DNA of 39,840 nucleotides from Myxococcales bacterium. Its GTDB lineage: Bacteria; Myxococcota_A; Polyangia; Polyangiales; Polyangiaceae. Shown in pieces: positions 23,744 to 31,098 of this stretch (position 1 is the first letter of the stretch; each line of letters starts with the position of its first letter). The DNA is taken from positions 1 to 39,840 of the forward strand of contig JAAZAA010000174.1 in the NCBI GenBank assembly GCA_012514535.1, written 5' to 3'. A model generated the notes under the pieces. The model searched no databases, was not told the DNA's origin, and worked only from the letters and a program-made list of their open reading frames with translations. The translations under genes were made by a program, and so were the position numbers.

Positions 23744-26550
23744 TGCAACGACTCCGCGTAACGGCGCACCGCCGGGGCGAGGCGCCCGCTCGGTTGCCCG
23801 AGCCCGCGCTGCAAGCGCTCACGAAAATCCTCCGCCGCGTTGCGCTCCCGGGCTCCGGGCACATCTCCGTCGCGCGCCATGGCGCCGCGCTCGCCGCCAT
23901 GATCTCGCTGCGACTCGTTCGACGGATCGCCCTGACTCTCCTCGGCGCGCCCCGTGCGGGAGCGCTCCAGCTGTCGCTGGGCGTCCTGCTCCAGGGCGTG
24001 AGCCCGCTCCGCGTTGCCCTCGGCGAGCTGCCGCGCCGCCTCACGCATCAACCGCGCGGCCTCTTCGAGCCCCTGCACGATCTCTCCGGGCAGCGGCGCC
24101 TCCGCGTCCCGCCCCTTGCGGGCGAGGTCCTGGGCTCGCCCGGCCATCTCCGCCTCCCGCTCGGCGCGCTCTTGCAGCTTGCCCTGCAGCTCGTCCCGCG
24201 CCCTCTCCCGGAGCTGACGCAGGTCCCGCTCCGCTTGGCCCAGCTCTTGGCGGACCCGCTGCCGCGCCTGCTCCAGGTCTTCGGGGTTCAGCCAGGATCC
24301 GCTCCCCTCTCCGCGGCGCCGCTCCGCCTCGTCGAGCCGCTCCAGGGCCCGGCGCCCGCTCTCCACGGCCTCCTCGAGATCGAGGCGCTCGAGGCTGTCG
24401 GCCATGGCCTCCCCGTGAGCACGCCCTTCCGCCGCGACGGCCCGCGCGCTCCCGCTGTCGGCGCCCACCTCGGGCAAGGGAGCCAGAGCCTCCCGGAGCT
24501 CCTCCGCTCGGCGGCGCGCGTCACGGCGTCGCTCGTCACTTCGCGCCGCCTGCTCCGCTTCCCGCAGGAGACGCTCAAGCTCACTGAGCTGCTGCGCGTG
24601 ATCCCCCGCCAGCTCGTCGATCTGATCGGCGAGCTGATCGAAATCGCCCGGTGCTCCCGACGGGGCTTCGCCGGTTCCCTGCCCGCGGCCGGGCATGCCG
24701 CTCTCCACGGCGCCGCCCCCCGCCGAGCCGAACGAGGGCTCCGGTCGACGCAGCCGCGCCGCCAGGTGGACGGCGGCCAGCTCCGCGTGACGCAGATCCC
24801 GCGCCTCGATCGAGCGCCGCACCCGCCCGAGATCCGCCTCGGCCACGCTCCCGAGATCCGCGCCGAGCATCCCCAAGCGACCGAGCGCCTCCGCTCCCGC
24901 GTCCGCGAAGCGGAGCACCGTGGTCACCCCCTCGGGATCTTGCTCCGGCGCGTCCCGCAGCAGGCGGATCCGCACGGCGAGCTCTTCGACCACGTCGCCC
25001 AGGCGCGGCGCCACCCGGCGCGCCTCCTCGGTGGAGAGCCGCCCCAGGAGCACGTCCACCGCGAGCAGCACGTGCTCCGGCGTGGCGCGCTGCGCCCCCG
25101 TGCCCCGCAAGGCCTCGACCTGGGCCTCCAGGAAATGGCGTGGACCGCGCGCGACCTCGAGCCCTCCGGGGCGCTGCTCCAGGCTACGCTCCAGAGCGGT
25201 CGCGACGGCGGCGTGGGCCGCCTCGAGGGCCTTCGCCCGTTCGGCGAGCTCGCGATCCTTGGTGGTGCGATCGACCGCGACCAGATCGACCAGCGCCTCC
25301 CGGATCGCCTTTAATCCCTCATAGCGGGCGGCCTCCCGGGCGCCCACCGGCGGGGGCGAGAGCGTGATCGCCGCGCTGCGCCCCCACTTCGGCCCCGTCG
25401 CCGTGTCGTTGTCCTTGGCCTCGATCGTGATGGACACGGGCAAGAAGATGCGGGCGAGGAACGGATCGTCCGGGGTGAGGGCGTGACCGGCCCGGTAGAG
25501 ACGCTCTTCGCCGGAGAGCTTCACCAGAGGTCGACGCTCCTCGCGGCGCCCCGATCGGAACACCAGATCGATCTGATCGAGGCCGTGATCGTCGCTCGCG
25601 AGGAACCGGAGCTCGAGGCGCTCGAGCTCCCCGAGCTCTTCCGTCCGTGGAGCGCCTTCGAGCACCACCGTCGGCTCCCGATCGGGCAGCGCCGAGATGG
25701 TCCGCTCGAGCGGATCGAAGATCTTCACGTCCCCGAACTGCGCCGCCACCCTGAGCTCGACGGGATCGCGCACCGTCCAGTGGGCCACGAGGCCCCCGCG
25801 CCCGTCGCTCACCAGCGGGACGTCCTGCACGCCGTCCGTGACGACCAGCTGCCGCCCCGTCACCCGCGGTGTCCCGCGCACGGTGATGACGCTGCCCTCG
25901 GGCAAGGTACTGTTGCCCTCCGGCAGGAGCAGGGCGCGGCGCGTCTCCCGCAAGTACGCAGGGAGCTCGACGGTGACGAGGGGCTCCGCGAGGTAGGCCA
26001 GCTCGAGGGGAGCCTTACCGCGCCGCGCCAGGAGCACGTCGAGCCCCTCCACCACGTGCAGCGGCAAGGCGAGGGCCATGCCCAAGCTGCCGAGCGCCGC
26101 GAGGATCCAGCCCGCGCGCCACGCACGCGCGCGCTTCTGGGCCGCCCCGGCGACGGCGTCGAGGGACGCTTGCTCGAGCAGGCGCTCGTAGTGGAGGCGA
26201 GCGAGCTCCTCCGATTCCCCCGACCCCGCGGCGACCCGCGCCGCGAGCGACTGTGCCCGGAGCGTGCGCTCCCCCAGGGGGCGGCTCACGGCGAACAGCA
26301 CGCGCCGCACGATGCCCCGCGGATCGCGCCAAATCCGCCCTTCGCGCCAGGCGAGCCCCACCAGGGTCAGCAGGCCCGCGACGAGGATCAGCCCGCTGCT
26401 CGCTCGGGCCGCCATGGTGCCCAGCCGCGCCAGCTGCGAGACCAGGGCCACGCCCAGGACCACGCCCCACAAACAACACCAGAAGACCGGTGAGCGCAGG
26501 CGCCCCAACCAGGTCGCACGTAGTTGTTCGAGGCGCTCGGGCACGGGCAC
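23740..26550 (-). CDS. DUF4175-like membrane protein with long coiled coil
   Basis: 936 residues from GTG 26550. Membrane helices lie near 24-42 and 52-68, with a third near 147-165. A large extracytoplasmic part follows, with Ig-like beta segments (YLAEPLVTVELPAYLRETRRALLLPEGNSTLPEGS in pieces, then RFLASDDHGLDQIDLVFRSGRREERR). That DDHGL region is characteristic of DUF4175-type proteins. Residues about 410-620 are helical. Residues about 640-880 are a very charged Glu/Arg/Ala coiled coil (LSELERLLREAEQAARSDERRRDARRRAEEL and similar). It is coupled to the downstream gluzincin by ATGA. An envelope structural or chaperone-like role is a guess; the family has no settled function. Confidence 0.72.
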   Translation of the reverse strand: MPVPERLEQLRATWLGRLRSPVFWCCLWGVVLGVALVSQLARLGTMAARASSGLILVAGLLTLVGLAWREGRIWRDPRGIVRRVLFAVSRPLGERTLRAQSLAARVAAGSGESEELARLHYERLLEQASLDAVAGAAQKRARAWRAGWILAALGSLGMALALPLHVVEGLDVLLARRGKAPLELAYLAEPLVTVELPAYLRETRRALLLPEGNSTLPEGSVITVRGTPRVTGRQLVVTDGVQDVPLVSDGRGGLVAHWTVRDPVELRVAAQFGDVKIFDPLERTISALPDREPTVVLEGAPRTEELGELERLELRFLASDDHGLDQIDLVFRSGRREERRPLVKLSGEERLYRAGHALTPDDPFLARIFLPVSITIEAKDNDTATGPKWGRSAAITLSPPPVGAREAARYEGLKAIREALVDLVAVDRTTKDRELAERAKALEAAHAAVATALERSLEQRPGGLEVARGPRHFLEAQVEALRGTGAQRATPEHVLLAVDVLLGRLSTEEARRVAPRLGDVVEELAVRIRLLRDAPEQDPEGVTTVLRFADAGAEALGRLGMLGADLGSVAEADLGRVRRSIEARDLRHAELAAVHLAARLRRPEPSFGSAGGGAVESGMPGRGQGTGEAPSGAPGDFDQLADQIDELAGDHAQQLSELERLLREAEQAARSDERRRDARRRAEELREALAPLPEVGADSGSARAVAAEGRAHGEAMADSLERLDLEEAVESGRRALERLDEAERRRGEGSGSWLNPEDLEQARQRVRQELGQAERDLRQLRERARDELQGKLQERAEREAEMAGRAQDLARKGRDAEAPLPGEIVQGLEEAARLMREAARQLAEGNAERAHALEQDAQRQLERSRTGRAEESQGDPSNESQRDHGGERGAMARDGDVPGARERNAAEDFRERLQRGLGQPSGRLAPAVRRYAESLQ

Positions 26551-26686
26551 CCGCCGAGCATAGCGCCCCGGGCGTGGGGGGACAGTGTCTCGACCTGGCT
26601 CTCCACCCGGCGCTCCACCTGAGCCCCGATCCGGTCAGCGGCAGCGCGCGACTGCGGCACCCCGTTCGGTGTCCTAAACTGGCGCG

Positions 26687-27469
26687 GTGGATTCGAACGC
26701 CGGCATCGAGGGACTCCTGCGCACGATCCTCGCTCTCCCCACCGTCGAACTGCGGGTGCGATCGCTCCGTGAGAGCTTCGCTGCTCCCCCCGAGCTCCAG
26801 GGGGCCGCCCTGGACGGGATCTGCGCCGCCGCTCTGCAGGGGGACACACGCGCCCGGGAAGTCATGCTCCCGCTGGCATTGAGCCTGGCCCAGCTCGCAG
26901 ACTGGGACGGCGCCGGCGAGCACCCCGATCGGCGCAAGCTCCGGGAGCTCGCGGAGCGCCGAGCCTGGTGGGCGCTCGAACGGCTCCTGCGCTCGGCGCC
27001 CTCGAGCGAGCCCCTCTCCGCACCCGAGCTGGCCGTCCCGGACTACGGCGCCGGCCGTGAGCTCACCGTGGGCGAACGACGCTCCCTCGCGCGGCGCCCC
27101 CCTCGGGCGCAGATCGAGCGTCTGCTCCAGGATCCCCACCCGCTCGTGGTCGAACAGCTCCTGGCCTCCCCACAGATGACGGAGGCGGACGTGCTGCGCC
27201 TCGCCAGCCGTCGTCCGCCCCACCGCCCCGGGCTCCGCATCCTCAGCGGGAGCTTGCGGTGGCTCACGCGTCCGCGGGTGCGCCTCGCCCTGGTGCTCCA
27301 GCCCACGTGTCCGGTGGAGGTGACCGTCCCTCTGTTGCACGTCTGCGGGCGCCGGGAGCTGAGCTCCGTGGTCCGGGATCCGGCGCTGCCGCCCCTGCTC
27401 CGCAGCACCGCCCGGGAGCTCCTGGAGCGCAGCCCGCCGTGGGGCCCGCCGGCGGCGCCTCTCCAATGA
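26687..27469 (+). CDS. Hypothetical helical-repeat protein
   Basis: 260 residues from GTG 26687, with no strong ribosome site. No signal peptide or membrane span. The sequence is helical and Leu/Arg-rich. The stretches ARRPPRAQIERLLQDPHPLVVEQLLASPQMTEADVLRLAS and RPRVRLALVLQPTCPVEVTVPLLHV in its second half resemble HEAT-like leucine-rich helix pairs as seen in myxobacterial conserved hypotheticals. Its end is odd: the stop TGA falls inside the first copy of an 18-bp direct duplication, so the last residues are encoded by repeat DNA. It is divergent from the DUF4175-like gene and convergent with the Fe-S oxidoreductase. Function unknown. Confidence 0.7.
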   Translation: MDSNAGIEGLLRTILALPTVELRVRSLRESFAAPPELQGAALDGICAAALQGDTRAREVMLPLALSLAQLADWDGAGEHPDRRKLRELAERRAWWALERLLRSAPSSEPLSAPELAVPDYGAGRELTVGERRSLARRPPRAQIERLLQDPHPLVVEQLLASPQMTEADVLRLASRRPPHRPGLRILSGSLRWLTRPRVRLALVLQPTCPVEVTVPLLHVCGRRELSSVVRDPALPPLLRSTARELLERSPPWGPPAAPLQ

Positions 27470-27488
27470 ACGGCGCCTCTCCAATGAA
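27453..27488. repeat. 18-bp perfect tandem duplication over a stop codon
   Basis: CGGCGCCTCTCCAATGAA occurs at 27453-27470 and 27471-27488. The TGA of the helical-repeat gene (27467-27469) is in the first copy and an identical TGA in the second. Confidence 0.93.
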
Positions 27489-27548
27489 GAGCTCACGAAG
27501 TACGAGGGGGCTACGCGACAGCTCGGGCGACGGGCGCCCGCGGCGTGC

Positions 27549-27572
27549 GGGGGCCCCTGCGTGAGGGCCCCC
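27549..27572 (-). terminator. GC-rich hairpin at end of Fe-S oxidoreductase gene
   Basis: Perfect 8-bp arms GGGGGCCC (27549-27556) and GGGCCCCC (27565-27572) with an eight-base loop, nine bases beyond the stop codon of the gene at 27581. No T-run, but it is very stable and lies between convergent genes. Confidence 0.5.
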
Positions 27573-27580
27573 TCGCCCCC

Positions 27581-29848
27581 TCACTCCGCGGCGCTCTGAC
27601 TCGGGACGGTGAGCTCGCACGCCTGCGCCAGGAGCTCGACGACGTCGAGGTTCTTCACCACGTCTTCCTTGGACTCCGCCTTCAGGCCGTCCGTCAACAT
27701 CGTCATGCAGAAGGGGCACGCGCTGGCGATCGTCTCTGCGCCGGTCTCCAGCAGCTGCTTGGTCCGCTTCACGTTCACGCGGTCGTTGTTCTGCTCCTCC
27801 ATGAACATCTGCGCGCCGCCAGCGCCGCAGCACAAACCCTTGCTGCGGTTCCAGCCGTCGACCTCGACGAGCTCCACCCCCTGGATCTGCCGGAGGATCT
27901 CGCGCGGCGAGTCGTAGATGCCGTTGTAACGACCGAGGTAACACGAGTCGTGGTAGGCGACGCGCGCCTTCACGGGCCGCGTCGGCTCGAGCTTCTTCTC
28001 CGCGACCAACCCCAACAAGAAATCCGTGTGGTTGATCACCTCGAGCTCGATCCCGAAGTCCGTGTACTCGTTCTTCAGCGTGTTGAAGCAGTGGGGGCAG
28101 GTCGTGACGATGCGCTTCACGCCCCCCTGCTCCCGGTAGCCCGAGAGCGTGGCCACGTTCGTCTCCGCGAGCATCGAGAAGAGGTACTCGTTGCCGGCGC
28201 GACGCGCCGGATCTCCGGTGCACGTCTCTTCCTCGCCGAGGATGGCGTAGTCGACCCCCGCGGCGGTCAGGAGCTGCGCCGTGGCTCGGGCGATCTTCTT
28301 GGCGCGGTCGTCGTAGCTGGCGGCGCACCCCACCCAGAACAACACCTCCGCGGTGGGATGCTCGGCGGCCATCCGCACCCCGAGCCCCTCGGCCCAGTTG
28401 GCCCGATCCATACGGGAGAGGTTCCAGGGGTTGCCGTTCACCTCCATCCCCTCGAAGGGCTTGTTCAGCTCCGCGGGGAACTCGCCCCGGATCACCACCA
28501 GGTTGCGCCGCATCTGCACGATCTTGTCGACGTAGGTGATGTTCACCGGGCACTGCTCTTCGCAGGCGCGGCAGGTGGTGCAGGCCCACAGGACGTCCGG
28601 ATCGATGATGTCCGGCACCAGGTCGCGCTGCGCTGCGACGCCTCCCCCGCCGGGCTTCACCTCGTCGGGTTGCTGCGAGCCGTCAGCGGCCGCCGCCGTC
28701 AGCTCCGCGGCCTGGGCCTCGGCGGACTCCCCCGGTGCCCCGACGTCCGTCGCCTTCGCCACCTTCTCCTGCAGGCTGTAGAGGTGATCGCGCAGATCGA
28801 GGGTGTAGTGCTTCGGGCTCAACTTCTTGCCGGTGAGGGTCGCGGGGCAGTTGTCGCTGCAGCGCCCGCACTCGGTGCAGGTGTAGAAGTCGAGCATGTC
28901 CTTCCAGGTGAAATGCCCGATGCGCGCGTAGCCGATGCGCGCGGCCCCCATGTCCTCGCTCTCGCTCGCCTTCTCCACGAGGCCCATGAGCTCCTCCGTG
29001 TCCTTGGCGAGGGGACGCAGCCGCCCGGGGCGCTGGAGGTCGGAGAGGAAGATGTTCGGCAGCGCCGTGATGATGTGGAAGTGCTTCGAGTAGGGGAGGA
29101 TGTTCAGGAAGACGAGCACGAGGATCGCGTGCGTCCAGAAACCGAGCTGCCCCAGCCCGATCAGCGTGTCGAGCCTCGCGCCCGCCAGCAACGACGCGAA
29201 CACCCCGCTCGCGGGCTCCGGATAGAGATGCCAGGTCAGGGGGCCCTCGGCCGCGCCGAGGGGGGCGATCATGGCGGCCGCGGTGTCGCAGCTCGACGAC
29301 GCGGCTCCGGCGGCGCACAGCTCCGCGTAACGGTGGTTCAGTACCGTGATGGCGCCGTCGTAGATGAGATCGGCGATCATCATGGTGGCGATGATGCCGA
29401 GGATGAGCAGCCCCTCGAGCCCCAAGGCCATCCGCCGCTGCGGGCGGATCACCCGGTAGTAGACGAAGATGCTCGTACCGATGAGCACGAGGGTGGCGAA
29501 GACGTCCTTGAGGAACGCGTAGAAGCCCCCCAAGCCGCCGTCCGGCGCCAGGATCCACAGGTTGAACGACGGATCGAACCCGCGCCCCCAGAGCACCAGG
29601 GTGCGCAGCAGCAGCACGACGAACCCCAGGAAGATCAGCTGGTGCCCGATGCCCGCCCAGAAGTAGTACCGCATCTTCTTCTGGTAGAGCCCGAACGTCC
29701 AAAGCGTGGCCAGCCGCTCCGGGATGCGATCCACCCGCGACTCCCACGTCGGCGCGCCCAGCCGGAGCAACGCCCAACGCCGGCGCGCGCTCCACACGAA
29801 CAAACCAACGAGGCCCACCAGGACGCCCGCCATCACCCACGGATTCAT
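27581..29848 (-). CDS. EtfD-like membrane Fe-S oxidoreductase (HdrD/GlpC-type CCG domains)
   Basis: 755 residues from ATG 29848. About six membrane helices in residues 1-260 (NarI/HdrE-like) precede two [4Fe-4S] clusters, C324-C334 (CTECGRCSDNCP) and C423-C433 (CTTCRACEEQCP). Two CCG domains follow: C508, C543, C584/C587 (TTCPHC), then C636, C673-C674 (GLCCGAGG) and C711/C714. This is the layout of EtfD, which passes electrons from electron-transfer flavoprotein to menaquinone during fatty-acid or amino-acid oxidation. No etfAB is in the window. The roughly 60-residue Ala/Gly/Asp linker between the two ferredoxin clusters (about 362-418) is longer than expected. It is last in a four-gene minus-strand cluster, 34 bases after the DnaJ-like gene. 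Confidence 0.9.
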   Translation of the reverse strand: MNPWVMAGVLVGLVGLFVWSARRRWALLRLGAPTWESRVDRIPERLATLWTFGLYQKKMRYYFWAGIGHQLIFLGFVVLLLRTLVLWGRGFDPSFNLWILAPDGGLGGFYAFLKDVFATLVLIGTSIFVYYRVIRPQRRMALGLEGLLILGIIATMMIADLIYDGAITVLNHRYAELCAAGAASSSCDTAAAMIAPLGAAEGPLTWHLYPEPASGVFASLLAGARLDTLIGLGQLGFWTHAILVLVFLNILPYSKHFHIITALPNIFLSDLQRPGRLRPLAKDTEELMGLVEKASESEDMGAARIGYARIGHFTWKDMLDFYTCTECGRCSDNCPATLTGKKLSPKHYTLDLRDHLYSLQEKVAKATDVGAPGESAEAQAAELTAAAADGSQQPDEVKPGGGGVAAQRDLVPDIIDPDVLWACTTCRACEEQCPVNITYVDKIVQMRRNLVVIRGEFPAELNKPFEGMEVNGNPWNLSRMDRANWAEGLGVRMAAEHPTAEVLFWVGCAASYDDRAKKIARATAQLLTAAGVDYAILGEEETCTGDPARRAGNEYLFSMLAETNVATLSGYREQGGVKRIVTTCPHCFNTLKNEYTDFGIELEVINHTDFLLGLVAEKKLEPTRPVKARVAYHDSCYLGRYNGIYDSPREILRQIQGVELVEVDGWNRSKGLCCGAGGAQMFMEEQNNDRVNVKRTKQLLETGAETIASACPFCMTMLTDGLKAESKEDVVKNLDVVELLAQACELTVPSQSAAE

Positions 29849-29882
29849 CGTTTCGTGTTCCTTGACGAAGACCGGCTCGGGG

Positions 29883-30392
29883 TCACAGCCATCCCGCGAG
29901 CCAGAGCAGCACTACGAACAACACGGTGAGGCCAACGGCCACGAGCACGCTGCGCCGAATCAGCTCGCGCCGCTCCTCCGGCGAGATGGTCAACGGCCGC
30001 TCCTGCGCGAGCGATCGGACCACCCCCGCGCTGGGAGCGTCCGCGACCGAGACACGCAGCAAGAGGAGCCCACGCCCGTAGGGTCGATCCGGAGGCGGCA
30101 AGCCCCCTGCGTCGGGGATGCGCAGCACGACGTCCCCCACCTCGCTGACGGGCAGGGTCACCGACACGACCTCCGGGGCTTCGTCCCGCTCGCGCAGGGT
30201 CAGCGCGCCGGAACGCTGACACGCGTCGCACCCTCCCCCCTCGCAGCGCGCGCAGCTCAGGTGGCGGGGGAGCTCGACGTCGATCGCCGCCCCCTCGGAG
30301 AGCCACCCGGCCGGCACGGAGATCCGGTGCAGCACGTCCGGGCCACGCTCGTCGTCGACCGCCTTCGTGACCTTACCGAGTACCTGTCCCAC
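29883..30392 (-). CDS. Tail-anchored protein with DnaJ C-terminal-like domain and zinc knuckle
   Basis: 169 residues, start 30392, overlapping the upstream lipoprotein gene by 20 bases. Residues 20-45 (LHRISVPAGWLSEGAAIDVELP) and 74-117 (VVSVTLPVSEVGDVVLRIPDAGGLPPPDRPYGRGLLLLRVSV, read in parts) follow the strand pattern and the IPxxG turn of DnaJ C-terminal substrate-binding domains. A compact CxxC-x4-CxxC (C47, C50, C55, C58) stands where DnaJ has its zinc region, reduced to one knuckle. There is no J domain. A single membrane helix at about 148-167 ends the protein, so it is tail-anchored with the domain in the cytoplasm. It may dock unfolded or Fe-S client proteins at the membrane; that is inference. 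Confidence 0.7.
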   Translation of the reverse strand: MGQVLGKVTKAVDDERGPDVLHRISVPAGWLSEGAAIDVELPRHLSCARCEGGGCDACQRSGALTLRERDEAPEVVSVTLPVSEVGDVVLRIPDAGGLPPPDRPYGRGLLLLRVSVADAPSAGVVRSLAQERPLTISPEERRELIRRSVLVAVGLTVLFVVLLWLAGWL

Positions 30393-31098
30393 GTGAAGAA
30401 GAACGTACCCCCAAACCTTCCGCGCCGAAATCTCCGCCGAGCCGAAAGGTGAGGACCTGCTCGTCCTCCTCGTGGGTCAGCTGCACGACCCGATTGTAAG
30501 CACTGCCCCCGAGCCGAGCCCCGATCCGTACGGTGATCGGGGGCTCCGCAGAGCCCAGGGCGTCGAGCCGCACCGCGACGCGATACTCCCCGGCGACGGG
30601 CTCGTCACCATCGAGGTAGACGCTCTCGTAGTTCTGACCGTGGCAGAGGTGCTGGTCTCCCGGGCAATCCTGCACCTTGGTCAGTCCACATCCACTCACA
30701 TGCCCCACCTCGGCCACCTCACCGCCCGGGTCGGTCACGTGGAGATCGACGTCGACGTCGGGCTCCGCCCACGCCGCCATGAAGTGCACGAGGCCCGCCC
30801 GCACCCCGCAGCCTTCGTCCAGCAGGCCGTTGCAGTTGTCGTCGAGGGCGTTGAAACACAGCTCCGGTCCCGTCGGGACACAGGGCCCGTCGAGCACGGG
30901 GGCGCTCCCTCCCATCTGGTCGCGCTGCTCCGTCGGCCCGCGCACGCCGTCGCTCTTCCCGGTCAGCGTCCCGCGCTTCGAGCCACCGCAGGCGCCCCCC
31001 ACGGAAATGGCGACGAGGGCCGCCACGGCGACCCTCATCCCTCCGAACGGTCTGCGGCGGGGCGTCCCGCGACCGCGGTCTGCCCCGTCGTCCGTCAC
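30373..31098 (-). CDS. Lipoprotein with MopE-like calcium motif and DUF2135-type domain
   Basis: 241 residues; ATG 31098 overlaps the HEAT gene stop (ATGA), but the second Met (31038) gives the better signal peptide: MRVAVAALVAISVGGAC, with Cys37 (long numbering) as anchor. Residues 72-98 hold a CVPTGPELCFNALDDNCNGLLDEGC motif (split as CVPTG and NALDDNCNGLLDEGC), the calcium-binding-like repeat of MopE-type proteins. Residues 103-225 resemble a YfaP/DUF2135 beta-sandwich: AAWAEPDVDVDLHVTDPGGE near its start and GEYRVAVRLDALG further on. Three more cysteines suggest disulfides. Expected on the outer membrane. It belongs to the HEAT/DnaJ-like/EtfD cluster; why an envelope lipoprotein sits there is unclear. 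Confidence 0.78.
   Translation of the reverse strand: MTDDGADRGRGTPRRRPFGGMRVAVAALVAISVGGACGGSKRGTLTGKSDGVRGPTEQRDQMGGSAPVLDGPCVPTGPELCFNALDDNCNGLLDEGCGVRAGLVHFMAAWAEPDVDVDLHVTDPGGEVAEVGHVSGCGLTKVQDCPGDQHLCHGQNYESVYLDGDEPVAGEYRVAVRLDALGSAEPPITVRIGARLGGSAYNRVVQLTHEEDEQVLTFRLGGDFGAEGLGVRSSSRGTGTR

Noticed and set aside
27545-29929. Plus-strand open frame of 794 codons
   Set aside because: Antisense to the EtfD-like gene, whose cluster motifs are unmistakable.
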